A stretch of DNA of 23,367 bases from Clostridia bacterium (lineage in GTDB: Bacteria > Bacillota > Clostridia > Christensenellales > UBA1242), in the NCBI GenBank assembly GCA_017964105.1, contig JAGCSP010000081.1, positions 1 through 23,367 on the forward strand, read 5' to 3'. Shown here one piece after another: positions 16,321 through 23,367 of this stretch (positions within the stretch are counted from its first letter, which is position 1; the number at the start of each line of letters is the position of its first letter). The notes beneath the pieces are model-generated. The model made no database searches. It saw only the letters and a list, made by a program, of their open reading frames with translations, and had not been told where the DNA came from. Both the position numbers and the translations under genes were made by a program.

Positions 16321-16722
16321 ATGAATAAAGTTATTTTAATTGGAAACTTAACACGTGATCCAGAAATTTCCACCACAAGCGGTGGCGTATCAGTATGCCG
16401 TTTTGCAGTAGCTGTAACACGCAGATATGCAAATGCTGATGGTGAAAGAGATACCGATTTTTTAAATATTGTTGCATGGCGTTCACTCGCAGAAAACTGC
16501 CACAAATTTTTGAAAAAAGGTAGCAAAGTTGCAGTAGTTGGCAACATTCAAAATCGTAGCTATGATGCACAAGATGGCTCAAAACGCTACATCACAGAAG
16601 TTGTTGCAGAAGAAGTAGAGTTTTTAAATACAAAAGCTGACGGCACTGTAGCACAAAGTGACGAAAAGGAAGAAGAAGTAAGCAAACTTCAACCAATTGA
16701 TGATGATGGTCTTCCTTTCTAA
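16321..16722 (+). CDS. ssb: Single-stranded DNA-binding protein SSB
   Basis: SSB coats ssDNA during replication and repair and recruits partners through its tail. The 133 residues start MNKVILIGNLTRDPEI, the typical OB-fold opening, followed by VCRFAVAVTRRY, DFLNIVAWRSLAENCHKFLKKGSKVAVVGNIQNRSYD and a short linker. The C-terminal tip DDDGLPF matches the conserved partner-binding DDxxPF. GAGGAG lies upstream of the ATG. It sits 34 bp after rpsF and 24 bp before rpsR, as in most Bacillota. Confidence 0.98.
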   Translation: MNKVILIGNLTRDPEISTTSGGVSVCRFAVAVTRRYANADGERDTDFLNIVAWRSLAENCHKFLKKGSKVAVVGNIQNRSYDAQDGSKRYITEVVAEEVEFLNTKADGTVAQSDEKEEEVSKLQPIDDDGLPF

Positions 16723-16746
16723 TAATTAGATTTGAAGGAGTAAGAT

Positions 16747-17031
16747 ATGGAAGAAAAAGATTTAACACTTGCAGAAGCAGTTGAAAAAGAAGAAAAAGTT
16801 CCTGCAAAGCGTTTTAAAAGACCTAGCAGACGTAAAGTTTGCAGATTCTGTGAAGACAAAGTAGAAAGCATTGATTACAAAGATGTAAAAACATTGCAAC
16901 GCTACATCACAGAAAATGGTAAAATTTTACCACGCAGACAAACTGGCACATGTGCAGAGCATCAAAGAGAACTTACAGTTGCTCTAAAACGTGCTAGATT
17001 TATGGCACTATTACCATACGTAGGTGAATAA
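16747..17031 (+). CDS. rpsR: 30S ribosomal protein S18
   Basis: S18 pairs with S6 in the platform of the 30S subunit. At 94 residues it is somewhat long owing to an acidic N-terminal extension (about 1-24) before the core KRFKRPSRRKVCRFCEDKV. The core follows with IDYKDVKTLQRYITENGKILPRRQTGTCAEHQRELTVALKRARFMALLPYV. CRFC plus CAEH make up four possible zinc ligands, the cysteine-bearing (C+) form of S18 that needs zinc. AAGGAG precedes the start. A terminator follows directly. Confidence 0.97.
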   Translation: MEEKDLTLAEAVEKEEKVPAKRFKRPSRRKVCRFCEDKVESIDYKDVKTLQRYITENGKILPRRQTGTCAEHQRELTVALKRARFMALLPYVGE

Positions 17032-17035
17032 TTAC

Positions 17036-17067
17036 AAAAAAGATGCTGTTATATGGCGTCTTTTTTT
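17036..17067 (+). terminator. Terminator after rpsR
   Basis: AAAAGATGC pairs with GCGTCTTTT (one U-G pair) around a 9-nt loop, with a T run (17061-17067). It starts 5 nt after the rpsR stop. Confidence 0.8.
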
Positions 17068-17085
17068 GTTTGTGTTATAGTTTTT

Positions 17086-17106
17086 TAGAGTTACAGGGTA
17101 ACTCTA
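17086..17106. repeat. Perfect 9-bp inverted repeat in the rpsR-typA spacer
   Basis: TAGAGTTAC and GTAACTCTA flank a 3-nt centre (AGG). No T run follows on the + strand, so it is not a terminator. It lies about 63 bp upstream of the typA -35 box. An operator or an RNA structure is possible; the sequence does not decide. Confidence 0.6.
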
Positions 17107-17168
17107 ATCACACACTATTAACTAGTATATTTAATATAAATTTATTAAACTTTTTTTAATTAAATATA

Positions 17169-17198
17169 TTGTCAAAAGGCAATCATTTGTGCTATTAT
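17169..17198 (+). promoter_or_regulatory. Promoter of typA
   Basis: TTGTCA (17169-17174), an 18-bp spacer and TATTAT (17193-17198) lie 38 nt before the typA ATG, which has AAGGT as ribosome site. Confidence 0.65.
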
Positions 17199-17236
17199 AG
17201 TTTGCGTTAGTGATTTTTTTAAAATAAGGTAAATTT

Positions 17237-19069
17237 ATGGAAAATAAAAGTATAAGAAATGTTGCCATCATTGCACACGTAGACCATGGTAAAACTAGTC
17301 TTGTGAACGAAATGCTAAAAGCAGGTGGCATATTTAGAGAAAATCAAGAAGTTCAAGATAGAGTTATGGATAGTAATGCTTTGGAGCGCGAGCGTGGCAT
17401 CACTATTCTTTCCAAGAACACTGCAATCATGTATAAGGGCGTAAAAATTAATGTTGTGGACACCCCAGGGCATGCCGATTTTGGTGGCGAGGTCGAGCGC
17501 GTACTCAAAATGGTAGATGGCGTAATTCTTGTTGTGGATAGCTTTGAAGGACCAATGCCACAAACACGTTTCGTGTTAGAAAAAGCATTAGAGCTCAATC
17601 ACAAAGTGATTGTGGTTATCAACAAAATTGATAAGGCAGACGCACGCGTAACAGAAGTTGTAGATGAAACACTAGAATTACTACTAGAATTAGATGCAAC
17701 CGAAGAACAACTAAATTGCCCATTTGTGTATGCAAGTTGCAGACAAGGTGTAGCCACTACTGATATGAATGTTCCTGGCAAAGATTTTACACCACTACTA
17801 GATACAATTATCGATTATATTCCAGCACCTGTTGGCGATACTACTGCCCCATTCCGCATGCTCGTAAGTAGCACTGAGCAAAATGACTTTCTTGGCAAAC
17901 TTGCCATTGGCAAAGTGGAACGTGGCACTCTAAACATTAATGACAGCGTAGAAGCAGTAAACTGGCATGACGACTCACGTAAGTTAACTTTTAAATGTGT
18001 AAACCTATTCCAATTTGAAGGATTAAAGCGCGTACCAGTGTCATCTGCATCAGTGGGCGATATTGTGTGCCTTGCAGGTAATAGCGATATCACCATTGGC
18101 GACACTATTTGTGCAGCAGGCGATGTTGAAGCACTTCCATTTGTGAAAATTAGCGAGCCAAGTGTGGAAATGACATTTATGGTAAACAATTCTCCATTTG
18201 CAGGCAAAGAAGGTAAATTTTGCACATCCAGACACCTAAAAGAACGTCTAGAAAAAGAAGCAATAAGAGATTTAAGTTTAAAAGTATTCCCTACCGACTC
18301 CACAGATAGCTTCCGTGTACTTGGTCGTGGTGAGATGCATATATCAATACTCATTGAAAATATGCGTCGCGACGGATACGAATTCCAAGTATCCATGCCA
18401 AAAGTGTTATTCAAAGAAATTGATGGCGTAAAATGTGAGCCAATTGATAAATTTGTGGCAGACGTACCTGAAAATTGCGTAGGTGCAGTTATGAGTGAAA
18501 TAGGTTCTCGCAAAGGCGAACTTATTACCATGAGCACACACGGAACACGCATCCGCCTAGAATTCTTAATTCCTGCTCGTGGACTATTTGGCTACAAAAG
18601 TCAATTCCTAACCGACACATCTGGTGAAGGCATTATGAGTAGCGTATTCTATGAATACCAACCATACAAAGGCAATATTGAACGCCGTAACTATGGCGCA
18701 CTTATTGCTTATGAAAATGGCGAAGCAGTTCAATATGGCTTATACAACACCCAAGAACGTGGCAAACTACTTATCACCACAGGTGAAAAGGTGTATGGCG
18801 GTATGATTGTGGGTATCAACCCAAAAGGCCTAGATATTGTAGTAAACGTATGCAAAAAGAAACAACTTACAAATATGCGTGCAGCAGCTAGCGACGAAGC
18901 ATTACGACTAGAGCCAATCAAAAAACTCACCTTAGAAGAATGCCTAGAATTCCTAAATGATGACGAATTACTAGAAGTTACACCAAAAAGTTTAAGATTG
19001 CGCAAAATAATACTTGACCACACACAACGCGGTCGTGCAGATTTCCGTCGCAAAAATGAAATAGATTAA
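17237..19069 (+). CDS. typA: Ribosome-associated translational GTPase TypA/BipA
   Basis: TypA is an EF-G-like GTPase that helps 50S assembly and growth in cold or stress. At 610 residues it has family length. GTPase motifs are G1 AHVDHGKT (13-20), G2 RERGITI, G3 DTPGHADFGGE and G4 NKIDKADA. Domain II and an EF-G-like domain III follow. The BipA-specific C-terminal domain contains RGLFGYKSQFLTDTSGEGIM and the loop KKKQLTNMRAAASDE that reaches the peptidyl-transferase centre. The gene is monocistronic, between its own promoter and a shared terminator. No defect is seen. Confidence 0.97.
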   Translation: MENKSIRNVAIIAHVDHGKTSLVNEMLKAGGIFRENQEVQDRVMDSNALERERGITILSKNTAIMYKGVKINVVDTPGHADFGGEVERVLKMVDGVILVVDSFEGPMPQTRFVLEKALELNHKVIVVINKIDKADARVTEVVDETLELLLELDATEEQLNCPFVYASCRQGVATTDMNVPGKDFTPLLDTIIDYIPAPVGDTTAPFRMLVSSTEQNDFLGKLAIGKVERGTLNINDSVEAVNWHDDSRKLTFKCVNLFQFEGLKRVPVSSASVGDIVCLAGNSDITIGDTICAAGDVEALPFVKISEPSVEMTFMVNNSPFAGKEGKFCTSRHLKERLEKEAIRDLSLKVFPTDSTDSFRVLGRGEMHISILIENMRRDGYEFQVSMPKVLFKEIDGVKCEPIDKFVADVPENCVGAVMSEIGSRKGELITMSTHGTRIRLEFLIPARGLFGYKSQFLTDTSGEGIMSSVFYEYQPYKGNIERRNYGALIAYENGEAVQYGLYNTQERGKLLITTGEKVYGGMIVGINPKGLDIVVNVCKKKQLTNMRAAASDEALRLEPIKKLTLEECLEFLNDDELLEVTPKSLRLRKIILDHTQRGRADFRRKNEID

Positions 19070-19097
19070 AAAAGACACCGTAGTAGGTGTCTTTTTT
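19068..19097. terminator. Bidirectional terminator between typA and the reverse transcriptase gene
   Basis: AAAAAAGACACC (19068-19079) pairs with GGTGTCTTTTTT (19086-19097) around a 6-nt loop. It overlaps the typA stop codon and ends 2 nt from the converging reverse transcriptase stop. Confidence 0.92.
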
Positions 19098-19099
19098 AT

Positions 19100-20320
19100 T
19101 TAAAATACTTGTGTCATGTGGTCAAGAAGTATTTGTGCCACTTTATAATATTCCATATTTGTTAAATCTTTGTCAGTAATTGGTTGCACTAGTTTTACTA
19201 AGTTTTTGTATGGCAAACCAAATTTTTTATTTAGCACTAATGCTTTGTGCTTTATTAAGTTGTGATGCAAATTGTATGGACTACTCTCACTGCGGTCTGC
19301 CAAATAATATGGCAAAGTTAGCCCCAATTCTTCAAAACAATCAAATATCACATTTTTATAAAACTCAACTGTTTCCGCATCAAAACATTCATAGTAGTTT
19401 GATAATATGTAAGAGCTTGCCAATCTGGAATAACTCACATTTTTGCCTTTGCCACTAGCACCTTTTACCTTGGTTACAACGCGATGAGCATATGCATATA
19501 AGTATGTGCGCAATGCTTCCACATTGTCTTTATTATCCAATATCACTTGTTTGATAAGTTTTTTAAATGCTTCCTTTTTATAGGTTGGCAACCCTATATT
19601 AAAACTTATTTCATCTTTTGATTTAAACACATTAAATAAATAGCCCAAGTTAATAAATGACAATGGCAAATTGCTGTTATTTAAATAACTAAACTTTGGC
19701 TCTTGTTTATAAAAATCAGTAGTATTAGGCACTGCATGTGGCATATAAAACACTTGCTTGATAGTTTTGTCAATTATCTCCACCACATACTCTTTTGCCA
19801 CATTTTTATCAAATATTAGCACAAAATCATCCACATACGAATATGCTCCAATTACGCCAACACCACCAAAGTTGCTTAGCAATTGTTCTTTAAACACATT
19901 TGTCATAATATCTGCAAATGTGTTGCTAATGCCAATGCCTGCATACGCATATGGCACTTGGGCACAATACGCATTCATAATTTCACGCACTTTGTCATCT
20001 AATTTGCCTTTTAAGATATAGTCATAAATATATTTTGTAGACAAACTTTCAAAATAACCCACAAAGTCAAATTTTACAATAGTAAAACCATCTGCATGCT
20101 TTAAACTTTGCAAATTTTTTATAATACTTTCGGTAATTTGTGTGTATGTCATGCGCCTATATTCATCTAGCACTTTCAATGCGTCTGCTAACTTGCACAT
20201 GGCTTTAAATTCATCAGAATGCTTATCAAACACAAAATGCACTTCACGCGTTTTGCCAAATCGCGTAATAGTTTTTGTGGCAATCACACTATTAAAATCT
20301 AAACTTTTAATATCTTTCAT
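19100..20320 (-). CDS. Solitary reverse transcriptase, Abi/UG-like, class unknown
   Basis: This is an RNA-directed DNA polymerase by its palm motifs. From the ATG at 20320 it has 406 residues. Motif A is KFDFVGYFESLS (catalytic Asp85). A G-x-S region AGIGISNTFADI stands for motif B. Motif C is SYVDDF (Asp164, Asp165). INLGYLF resembles motif E. Past about residue 245 comes a helical C-terminal part of about 160 residues with no maturase, endonuclease or protease domain that I recognise. No retron NAxxH or VTG signature is seen, nor the SQ box of diversity-generating elements. By exclusion it resembles the Abi/unknown-group RTs, many of which act in phage defence. The frame extends 18 bp upstream to a GTG, but that stretch contains the TATAAT box. 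No Shine-Dalgarno is seen, so the message may be leaderless. It has no partner gene. Confidence 0.85.
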   Translation of the reverse strand: MKDIKSLDFNSVIATKTITRFGKTREVHFVFDKHSDEFKAMCKLADALKVLDEYRRMTYTQITESIIKNLQSLKHADGFTIVKFDFVGYFESLSTKYIYDYILKGKLDDKVREIMNAYCAQVPYAYAGIGISNTFADIMTNVFKEQLLSNFGGVGVIGAYSYVDDFVLIFDKNVAKEYVVEIIDKTIKQVFYMPHAVPNTTDFYKQEPKFSYLNNSNLPLSFINLGYLFNVFKSKDEISFNIGLPTYKKEAFKKLIKQVILDNKDNVEALRTYLYAYAHRVVTKVKGASGKGKNVSYSRLASSYILSNYYECFDAETVEFYKNVIFDCFEELGLTLPYYLADRSESSPYNLHHNLIKHKALVLNKKFGLPYKNLVKLVQPITDKDLTNMEYYKVAQILLDHMTQVF

Positions 20321-20326
20321 GCCTAT

Positions 20327-20335
20327 ATTATACCA
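20327..20335 (-). promoter_or_regulatory. Extended -10 promoter of the reverse transcriptase gene
   Basis: On the minus strand TGGTATAAT occupies 20335-20327 and only 6 nt separate TATAAT from the ATG at 20320. Transcription would begin at or very near the start codon. I find no good -35 box, and no ribosome site. Confidence 0.7.
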
Positions 20336-20388
20336 CACTAACCTATTATTTAAAAATTTTTAATTATAAATTAATATCATATTCCCCA

Positions 20389-20415
20389 CTCTCAAAGTGA
20401 CCTGCACTTTGTGAG
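20389..20415 (-). repeat. Imperfect hairpin upstream of the reverse transcriptase gene
   Basis: Arms of 11 nt (20389-20399 and 20405-20415; CTCTCAAAGTG against CACTTTGTGAG) pair with one mismatch around a 5-nt loop. It has no T run, so it is not a simple terminator. It lies between the terminator of the Hint gene and the reverse transcriptase promoter. It could belong to a small RNA, but no promoter for one is clear. Confidence 0.6.
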
Positions 20416-20420
20416 AAAAT

Positions 20421-20456
20421 AAAAAGATAGCCTTGATATTCAAGACTATCTTTTTT
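20421..20456. terminator. Terminator after the Hint-LRR gene
   Basis: A long hairpin pairs AAAAAGATAG (20421-20430) and CTTGA (20432-20436) with TCAAG (20440-20444) and CTATCTTTTT (20446-20455), with one mismatch and a 3-nt loop. T runs flank it on both strands. It lies 81 bp past the stop of the Hint-LRR gene. Confidence 0.85.
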
Positions 20457-20536
20457 GATATAACATTTGTGAATTAATCACATTAAAACATTATATCGAA
20501 TACCTGCGTTAAATTGAAAATCAAAAGACAAATCAA

Positions 20537-23367
20537 TTAATCTTTAGGCTTTTGAATGCTGAATTTATTAATTTCAAGCCATTCACGCATATTGTGGCAA
20601 CCAGGTGTATGTGCAATAATATTGCGCATTACATTGTCTGGCATTAAGTCTAAACGAAGACCTTTTACCCATTCTTCTGGTACACCATCAATTAGCGTTG
20701 TATCCACCAAATGTCTGTCATCTACTATGTACTTCATATTTTCATCTACCCAGTAAACGTTGTTCATTGGGGTTGATGTAAGTATTCCGTTAGCGAATAT
20801 GTTCATATGGTAGTATGTGATGATATTGGTATGTGTTACATTGCGTTTAATGCTTTCTTTGCCAGTAATTGTAACAATGCTGCCATCATTTTTGAATACT
20901 TGTGAGCCAATAGGCATAAAGCGTTCATTCATTACATTCTTAAATCCTGTCAAATCTACACGATACAAGCTATGTGCACCCACAATGTCTAAATAGCCAC
21001 CATCACTGAAGTGAATGCGTGTAAATTCTTCTGCTTTGGTTGATTTTTGGATGAATAATGGACGTGCCACATCAAAGCAACCTTTGTCAAAGTTCCATAC
21101 ACGTAGTAAGTCTGTGTACTTCACATCTTTTGCACGTTTGCGCACAAACTTCTTGCGTTTTTCATCCCATACATCAATCCATGTGTCTTCTGTGAAGCAA
21201 CCAAGACCAGTGTATCCTCTAACTGATATTGCATAATTAAATGTACCAGCACCATTTGTTTTTGAGGCTGAGTAATATACACTACTTTCTAGTGAAGCTG
21301 TAAAGTAACCACCTTCATAACCTTGACGTGGATAACCAACACCACCACCACCAGTGTATTTATATCCTGTCTGTACCCAATAATACTCATCCCAGAAACT
21401 ATCATAATAGCTATTATATCTAAATCCATCACCAGTTCCACACTGAGATCTGATATTAGTATTTACATTACTAGAGCGATATCCAAAACGGCCTGCTGTC
21501 GTCGAAGAATTTGTATAAATAGTAAAGCTAAATGGACGTCCATCATAACCACCATCACCATATGAATAATCTCCAGATACAAATATTGCATATTGGCTTG
21601 AACTATTACCAGTATATTGTAAACCATTGTCATCGTATATATAATAACTTGCACCACTATGCATATATTCAGTGTTTAAATATATCCTAGTTTTGGTGCT
21701 TCCACTTGATTTACCAAATGCATATTCTGGGAATGCTGCATAACTTGTCTTTAAATATACAGCACTTAAATTATTGCAAGCATAGAAAGTATAACCAGGA
21801 GCACATGTTAATTGTCCATATATATCTACCCTTGATATTCCGCATCCATTAAATGAATTATTGCTAAGACTTGTAAGGTTAGAACCAAGCGATAATGTTC
21901 CTGTAATTCCTGAGCAACTAGCAAATCCAGCATCGCCAACAGAGGTTAAAGCATCTGGTAAAGTTAATTGTCCACTAATGCTTGAGCATCTATTGAATGC
22001 AGAATTACCAATACTTGTTATTCCGCTTGGAAGCGTCATGCTGCTTAATGTCATACTTGAACAATTGAAGAATGCAAAACTACCAATACTTGTTATTCCG
22101 CTTGGCAAAGCTACTGCTTTCAAACTTGTACATCCGGAGAAGGCGTAAGATGGAATACTAGTAATAGTCCAACTGCTCATATCAATCTTGTTCTCAGTGT
22201 TGCCAATTTGCCTTAAAGCAGTACATCCTGAAAATGCATTGTAACGAAGTTTTGTAACCCCTGTGATGTTGCCATCAATTTTCCATAAACTTGTACAACC
22301 ATCGAGTGCATAAGAATTAATTTCTTTTAACCCTGGCATTTTTATGGTAGCTAAATTGGTTGCTCCTGGGTATTCTGGTACATATAAACTAGAATAGAAT
22401 GCATCACTAGCAAGTATACTCATATTAGGTGCTCCACTGAAATCAAGTGTGCGTAAATTCACTGCATTTAATGCAGCACCTCCAGCAATTTGCGTGATTC
22501 CATTATATGAACCAGAATAAGAACTTATACTTCCAGTACCAGTGCCTTGCACTGTCATGGTATTACTATTGTTAATAGTAATAGAAGTTACCCCTGCACT
22601 AATATATTGAATGTAAGTGGAAGTATAGAACACCACTTTGTCAGAAGACCAATGATATCCTTTGTAAGTACCATCTGTATTGACATTATATATTTTGTTG
22701 CCTGTACTTAAGCGTATACCATTTACATCTTTACCAAATGCACGAATATTGGCCGCCCAACCCATAGACGTTAGATTACCACCGATTACTAAAGTGGATA
22801 ATGTATCAATTGTTAAATTTCTAGATACAGTGGACCTAGTAATCTTTTTACCACTATTTGCAAATGTCATAAATTGTGGAATTACTAGCGTACCATAGTT
22901 CTCATTATACGAGCATGCAGTAATTGTATCACCACTTGCTGTAAAGTATTGCTCGTAATTATCTCTAGTTTTCCAAATTGCATATAGGTTTAGTGTGCTG
23001 CCAACCGTTGCTGCAGAATAAGGAATATTTTGATAGTAATTTGTGTTACTTGTGTAGTTCACTGCATTCCAGTTGTTAATGGTTGCAGCAACTGTGCTTA
23101 CACCTTGTATTGCAAAGTATTGATCATAATTTTTTGTGTTCCATGTGTAATACCAATCTGCTGTGGAAACGCTGGTAAACTTGCTCGTTCCAGAGTTATT
23201 GTATATAAACAATCTTTCATTTTCTGCAATACCACTGAAGTTTTCATCAATTTCTGCTTTGGTACTACCAACAGATGTGTAAGTTGCAGTTGCATCCCTA
23301 CCATCGTTACTATTTAGCACAACAGATACGCCTGGCTTAAATGCAATAGTGGATTTGGAAGATATAC
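20537..23367 (-). CDS. Large surface-type protein: BspA-like LRRs, Gly/Tyr-rich stretch, C-terminal Hint domain; 5' end beyond the right edge
   Basis: The frame is open from the right edge to a TAA at 20537 (942 codons), so the true start and any signal peptide lie outside. Numbered from codon 23320: two Listeria-Bacteroides-type repeats (about 20-120, each closing with Y-A-I-W or similar), BspA-like leucine-rich repeats (about 290-520, e.g. SGCTSLKAVALPSGITSIGSFAF), a Gly/Tyr-rich segment (about 585-700, with TGGGGVGYPRQGYEGGY), then a Hint domain (about 707-850). The Hint part has the nucleophile Cys708 in GLGCFTEDTWID, a block B-like DIVGAHSLY (His783) and YYHMNIFANGILTS. About 75 residues follow without anchor or transmembrane helix. 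Hint domains cleave their own N-terminal junction; the usual HN-Cys/Ser/Thr splice end is not seen. A secreted adhesin or polymorphic-toxin-like role is possible. Function unknown. Confidence 0.85.
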   Translation of the reverse strand, partial: ISSKSTIAFKPGVSVVLNSNDGRDATATYTSVGSTKAEIDENFSGIAENERLFIYNNSGTSKFTSVSTADWYYTWNTKNYDQYFAIQGVSTVAATINNWNAVNYTSNTNYYQNIPYSAATVGSTLNLYAIWKTRDNYEQYFTASGDTITACSYNENYGTLVIPQFMTFANSGKKITRSTVSRNLTIDTLSTLVIGGNLTSMGWAANIRAFGKDVNGIRLSTGNKIYNVNTDGTYKGYHWSSDKVVFYTSTYIQYISAGVTSITINNSNTMTVQGTGTGSISSYSGSYNGITQIAGGAALNAVNLRTLDFSGAPNMSILASDAFYSSLYVPEYPGATNLATIKMPGLKEINSYALDGCTSLWKIDGNITGVTKLRYNAFSGCTALRQIGNTENKIDMSSWTITSIPSYAFSGCTSLKAVALPSGITSIGSFAFFNCSSMTLSSMTLPSGITSIGNSAFNRCSSISGQLTLPDALTSVGDAGFASCSGITGTLSLGSNLTSLSNNSFNGCGISRVDIYGQLTCAPGYTFYACNNLSAVYLKTSYAAFPEYAFGKSSGSTKTRIYLNTEYMHSGASYYIYDDNGLQYTGNSSSQYAIFVSGDYSYGDGGYDGRPFSFTIYTNSSTTAGRFGYRSSNVNTNIRSQCGTGDGFRYNSYYDSFWDEYYWVQTGYKYTGGGGVGYPRQGYEGGYFTASLESSVYYSASKTNGAGTFNYAISVRGYTGLGCFTEDTWIDVWDEKRKKFVRKRAKDVKYTDLLRVWNFDKGCFDVARPLFIQKSTKAEEFTRIHFSDGGYLDIVGAHSLYRVDLTGFKNVMNERFMPIGSQVFKNDGSIVTITGKESIKRNVTHTNIITYYHMNIFANGILTSTPMNNVYWVDENMKYIVDDRHLVDTTLIDGVPEEWVKGLRLDLMPDNVMRNIIAHTPGCHNMREWLEINKFSIQKPKD
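20770..21202 (-). other. Hint (hedgehog/intein) autoprocessing domain in the surface protein
   Basis: Begins with Gly-Cys (21202-21197), Cys being the candidate nucleophile, and ends near FANGILTS. The block B Thr of inteins is replaced by Val in IVGAH, but the His is kept. This suggests cleavage, not splicing, though activity is not proven. Confidence 0.75.
22006..22105 (-). repeat. Two nearly adjacent DNA repeats within the LRR region
   Basis: An identical 25-bp sequence occurs at 22006-22030 and 22081-22105, exactly 75 bp apart, which is one 25-residue repeat unit (LPSGITSIG). It is a sign of recent duplication of a leucine-rich repeat unit. Confidence 0.85.

Noticed and set aside
19100..20320. 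Diversity-generating retroelement acting on the neighbouring LRR surface gene.
   Set aside because: The RT lacks the SQ motif usual in that group, no accessory Avd-like gene is present, and I see no template/variable repeat pair by eye. A repeat search allowing A-mismatches would settle it.
19100..20320. Group II intron.
   Set aside because: No maturase X, D or En domain, no domain V-like structure seen, and the gene stands in an intergenic site with its own terminator.
20339..20536. Retron msr-msd RNA.
   Set aside because: No NAxxH or VTG signature in the RT, and no pair of inverted a1/a2 flanks with a priming guanosine is seen.
1..23367. CRISPR arrays, tRNA or rRNA genes, insertion sequences, attachment sites.
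   Set aside because: No regularly spaced repeats, cloverleaf-like segments, transposase motifs or integrase genes were noticed. A covariance scan was not possible.

Overview
The window is about 23.4 kb of AT-rich chromosomal DNA from a low-GC Gram-positive bacterium (Bacillota). It is probably a clostridial, gut-type lineage. The case rests on gene order: mrnC-rlmB-sigH, dnaX-ybaB-recR and rpsF-ssb-rpsR are all classic Bacillota clusters. Shine-Dalgarno sites are strong (AAGGAGG-like), a sporulation-type sigma factor (SigH) and a CwlD-like amidase are present, and A+T-rich codons are used throughout. Stops are nearly all TAA with some TGA, and RF2 (prfB) is present, so the standard code applies. 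No species can be named from the sequence alone.

Layout. 1-372 (-) is the 5' part of an unrecognised helical protein that leaves the left edge. 460-4571 (-) is one long housekeeping operon, transcribed as mrnC, rlmB, sigH, dnaX, ybaB, recR. Its genes overlap or nearly touch, and it ends in a clear terminator. A lone cwlD-type amidase lies on the + strand (4713-5423) and shares a bidirectional terminator with the next block. 5451-12071 (-) is a second run, transcribed as secA, a 3-hydroxyacyl-CoA dehydrogenase, an inositol-monophosphatase-family gene, prfB and tsaD. 12204-15111 (-) is recD2-comF. 15218-15793 (-) is a hypothetical gene with its own near-consensus promoter. On the + strand follow rpsF-ssb-rpsR (16002-17031), with a leader resembling the S6:S18 autoregulatory motif, and typA/bipA (17237-19069). 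The right end is accessory: a solitary, unclassified reverse transcriptase (19100-20320, -) and a very large secreted or surface-type protein with BspA-like leucine-rich repeats, a Gly/Tyr-rich stretch and a C-terminal Hint domain (20537 to the right edge, -).

Most of the window is core replication/repair (dnaX, recR, ybaB, recD2, ssb), translation (mrnC, rlmB, prfB, tsaD, rpsF, rpsR, typA) and secretion (secA). Two genes are recoded or broken. prfB needs a programmed +1 shift at CTT TGA C, but the usual internal Shine-Dalgarno-like stimulator is absent and a perfect 9-bp inverted repeat lies just upstream. dnaX carries an in-frame TAA at codon 17, at a position that is Glu/Asp in homologues, upstream of its P-loop and with no rescue start. 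The best candidates for something undescribed are the orphan reverse transcriptase with an apparently leaderless promoter and a structured upstream spacer, and the Hint-LRR surface protein.
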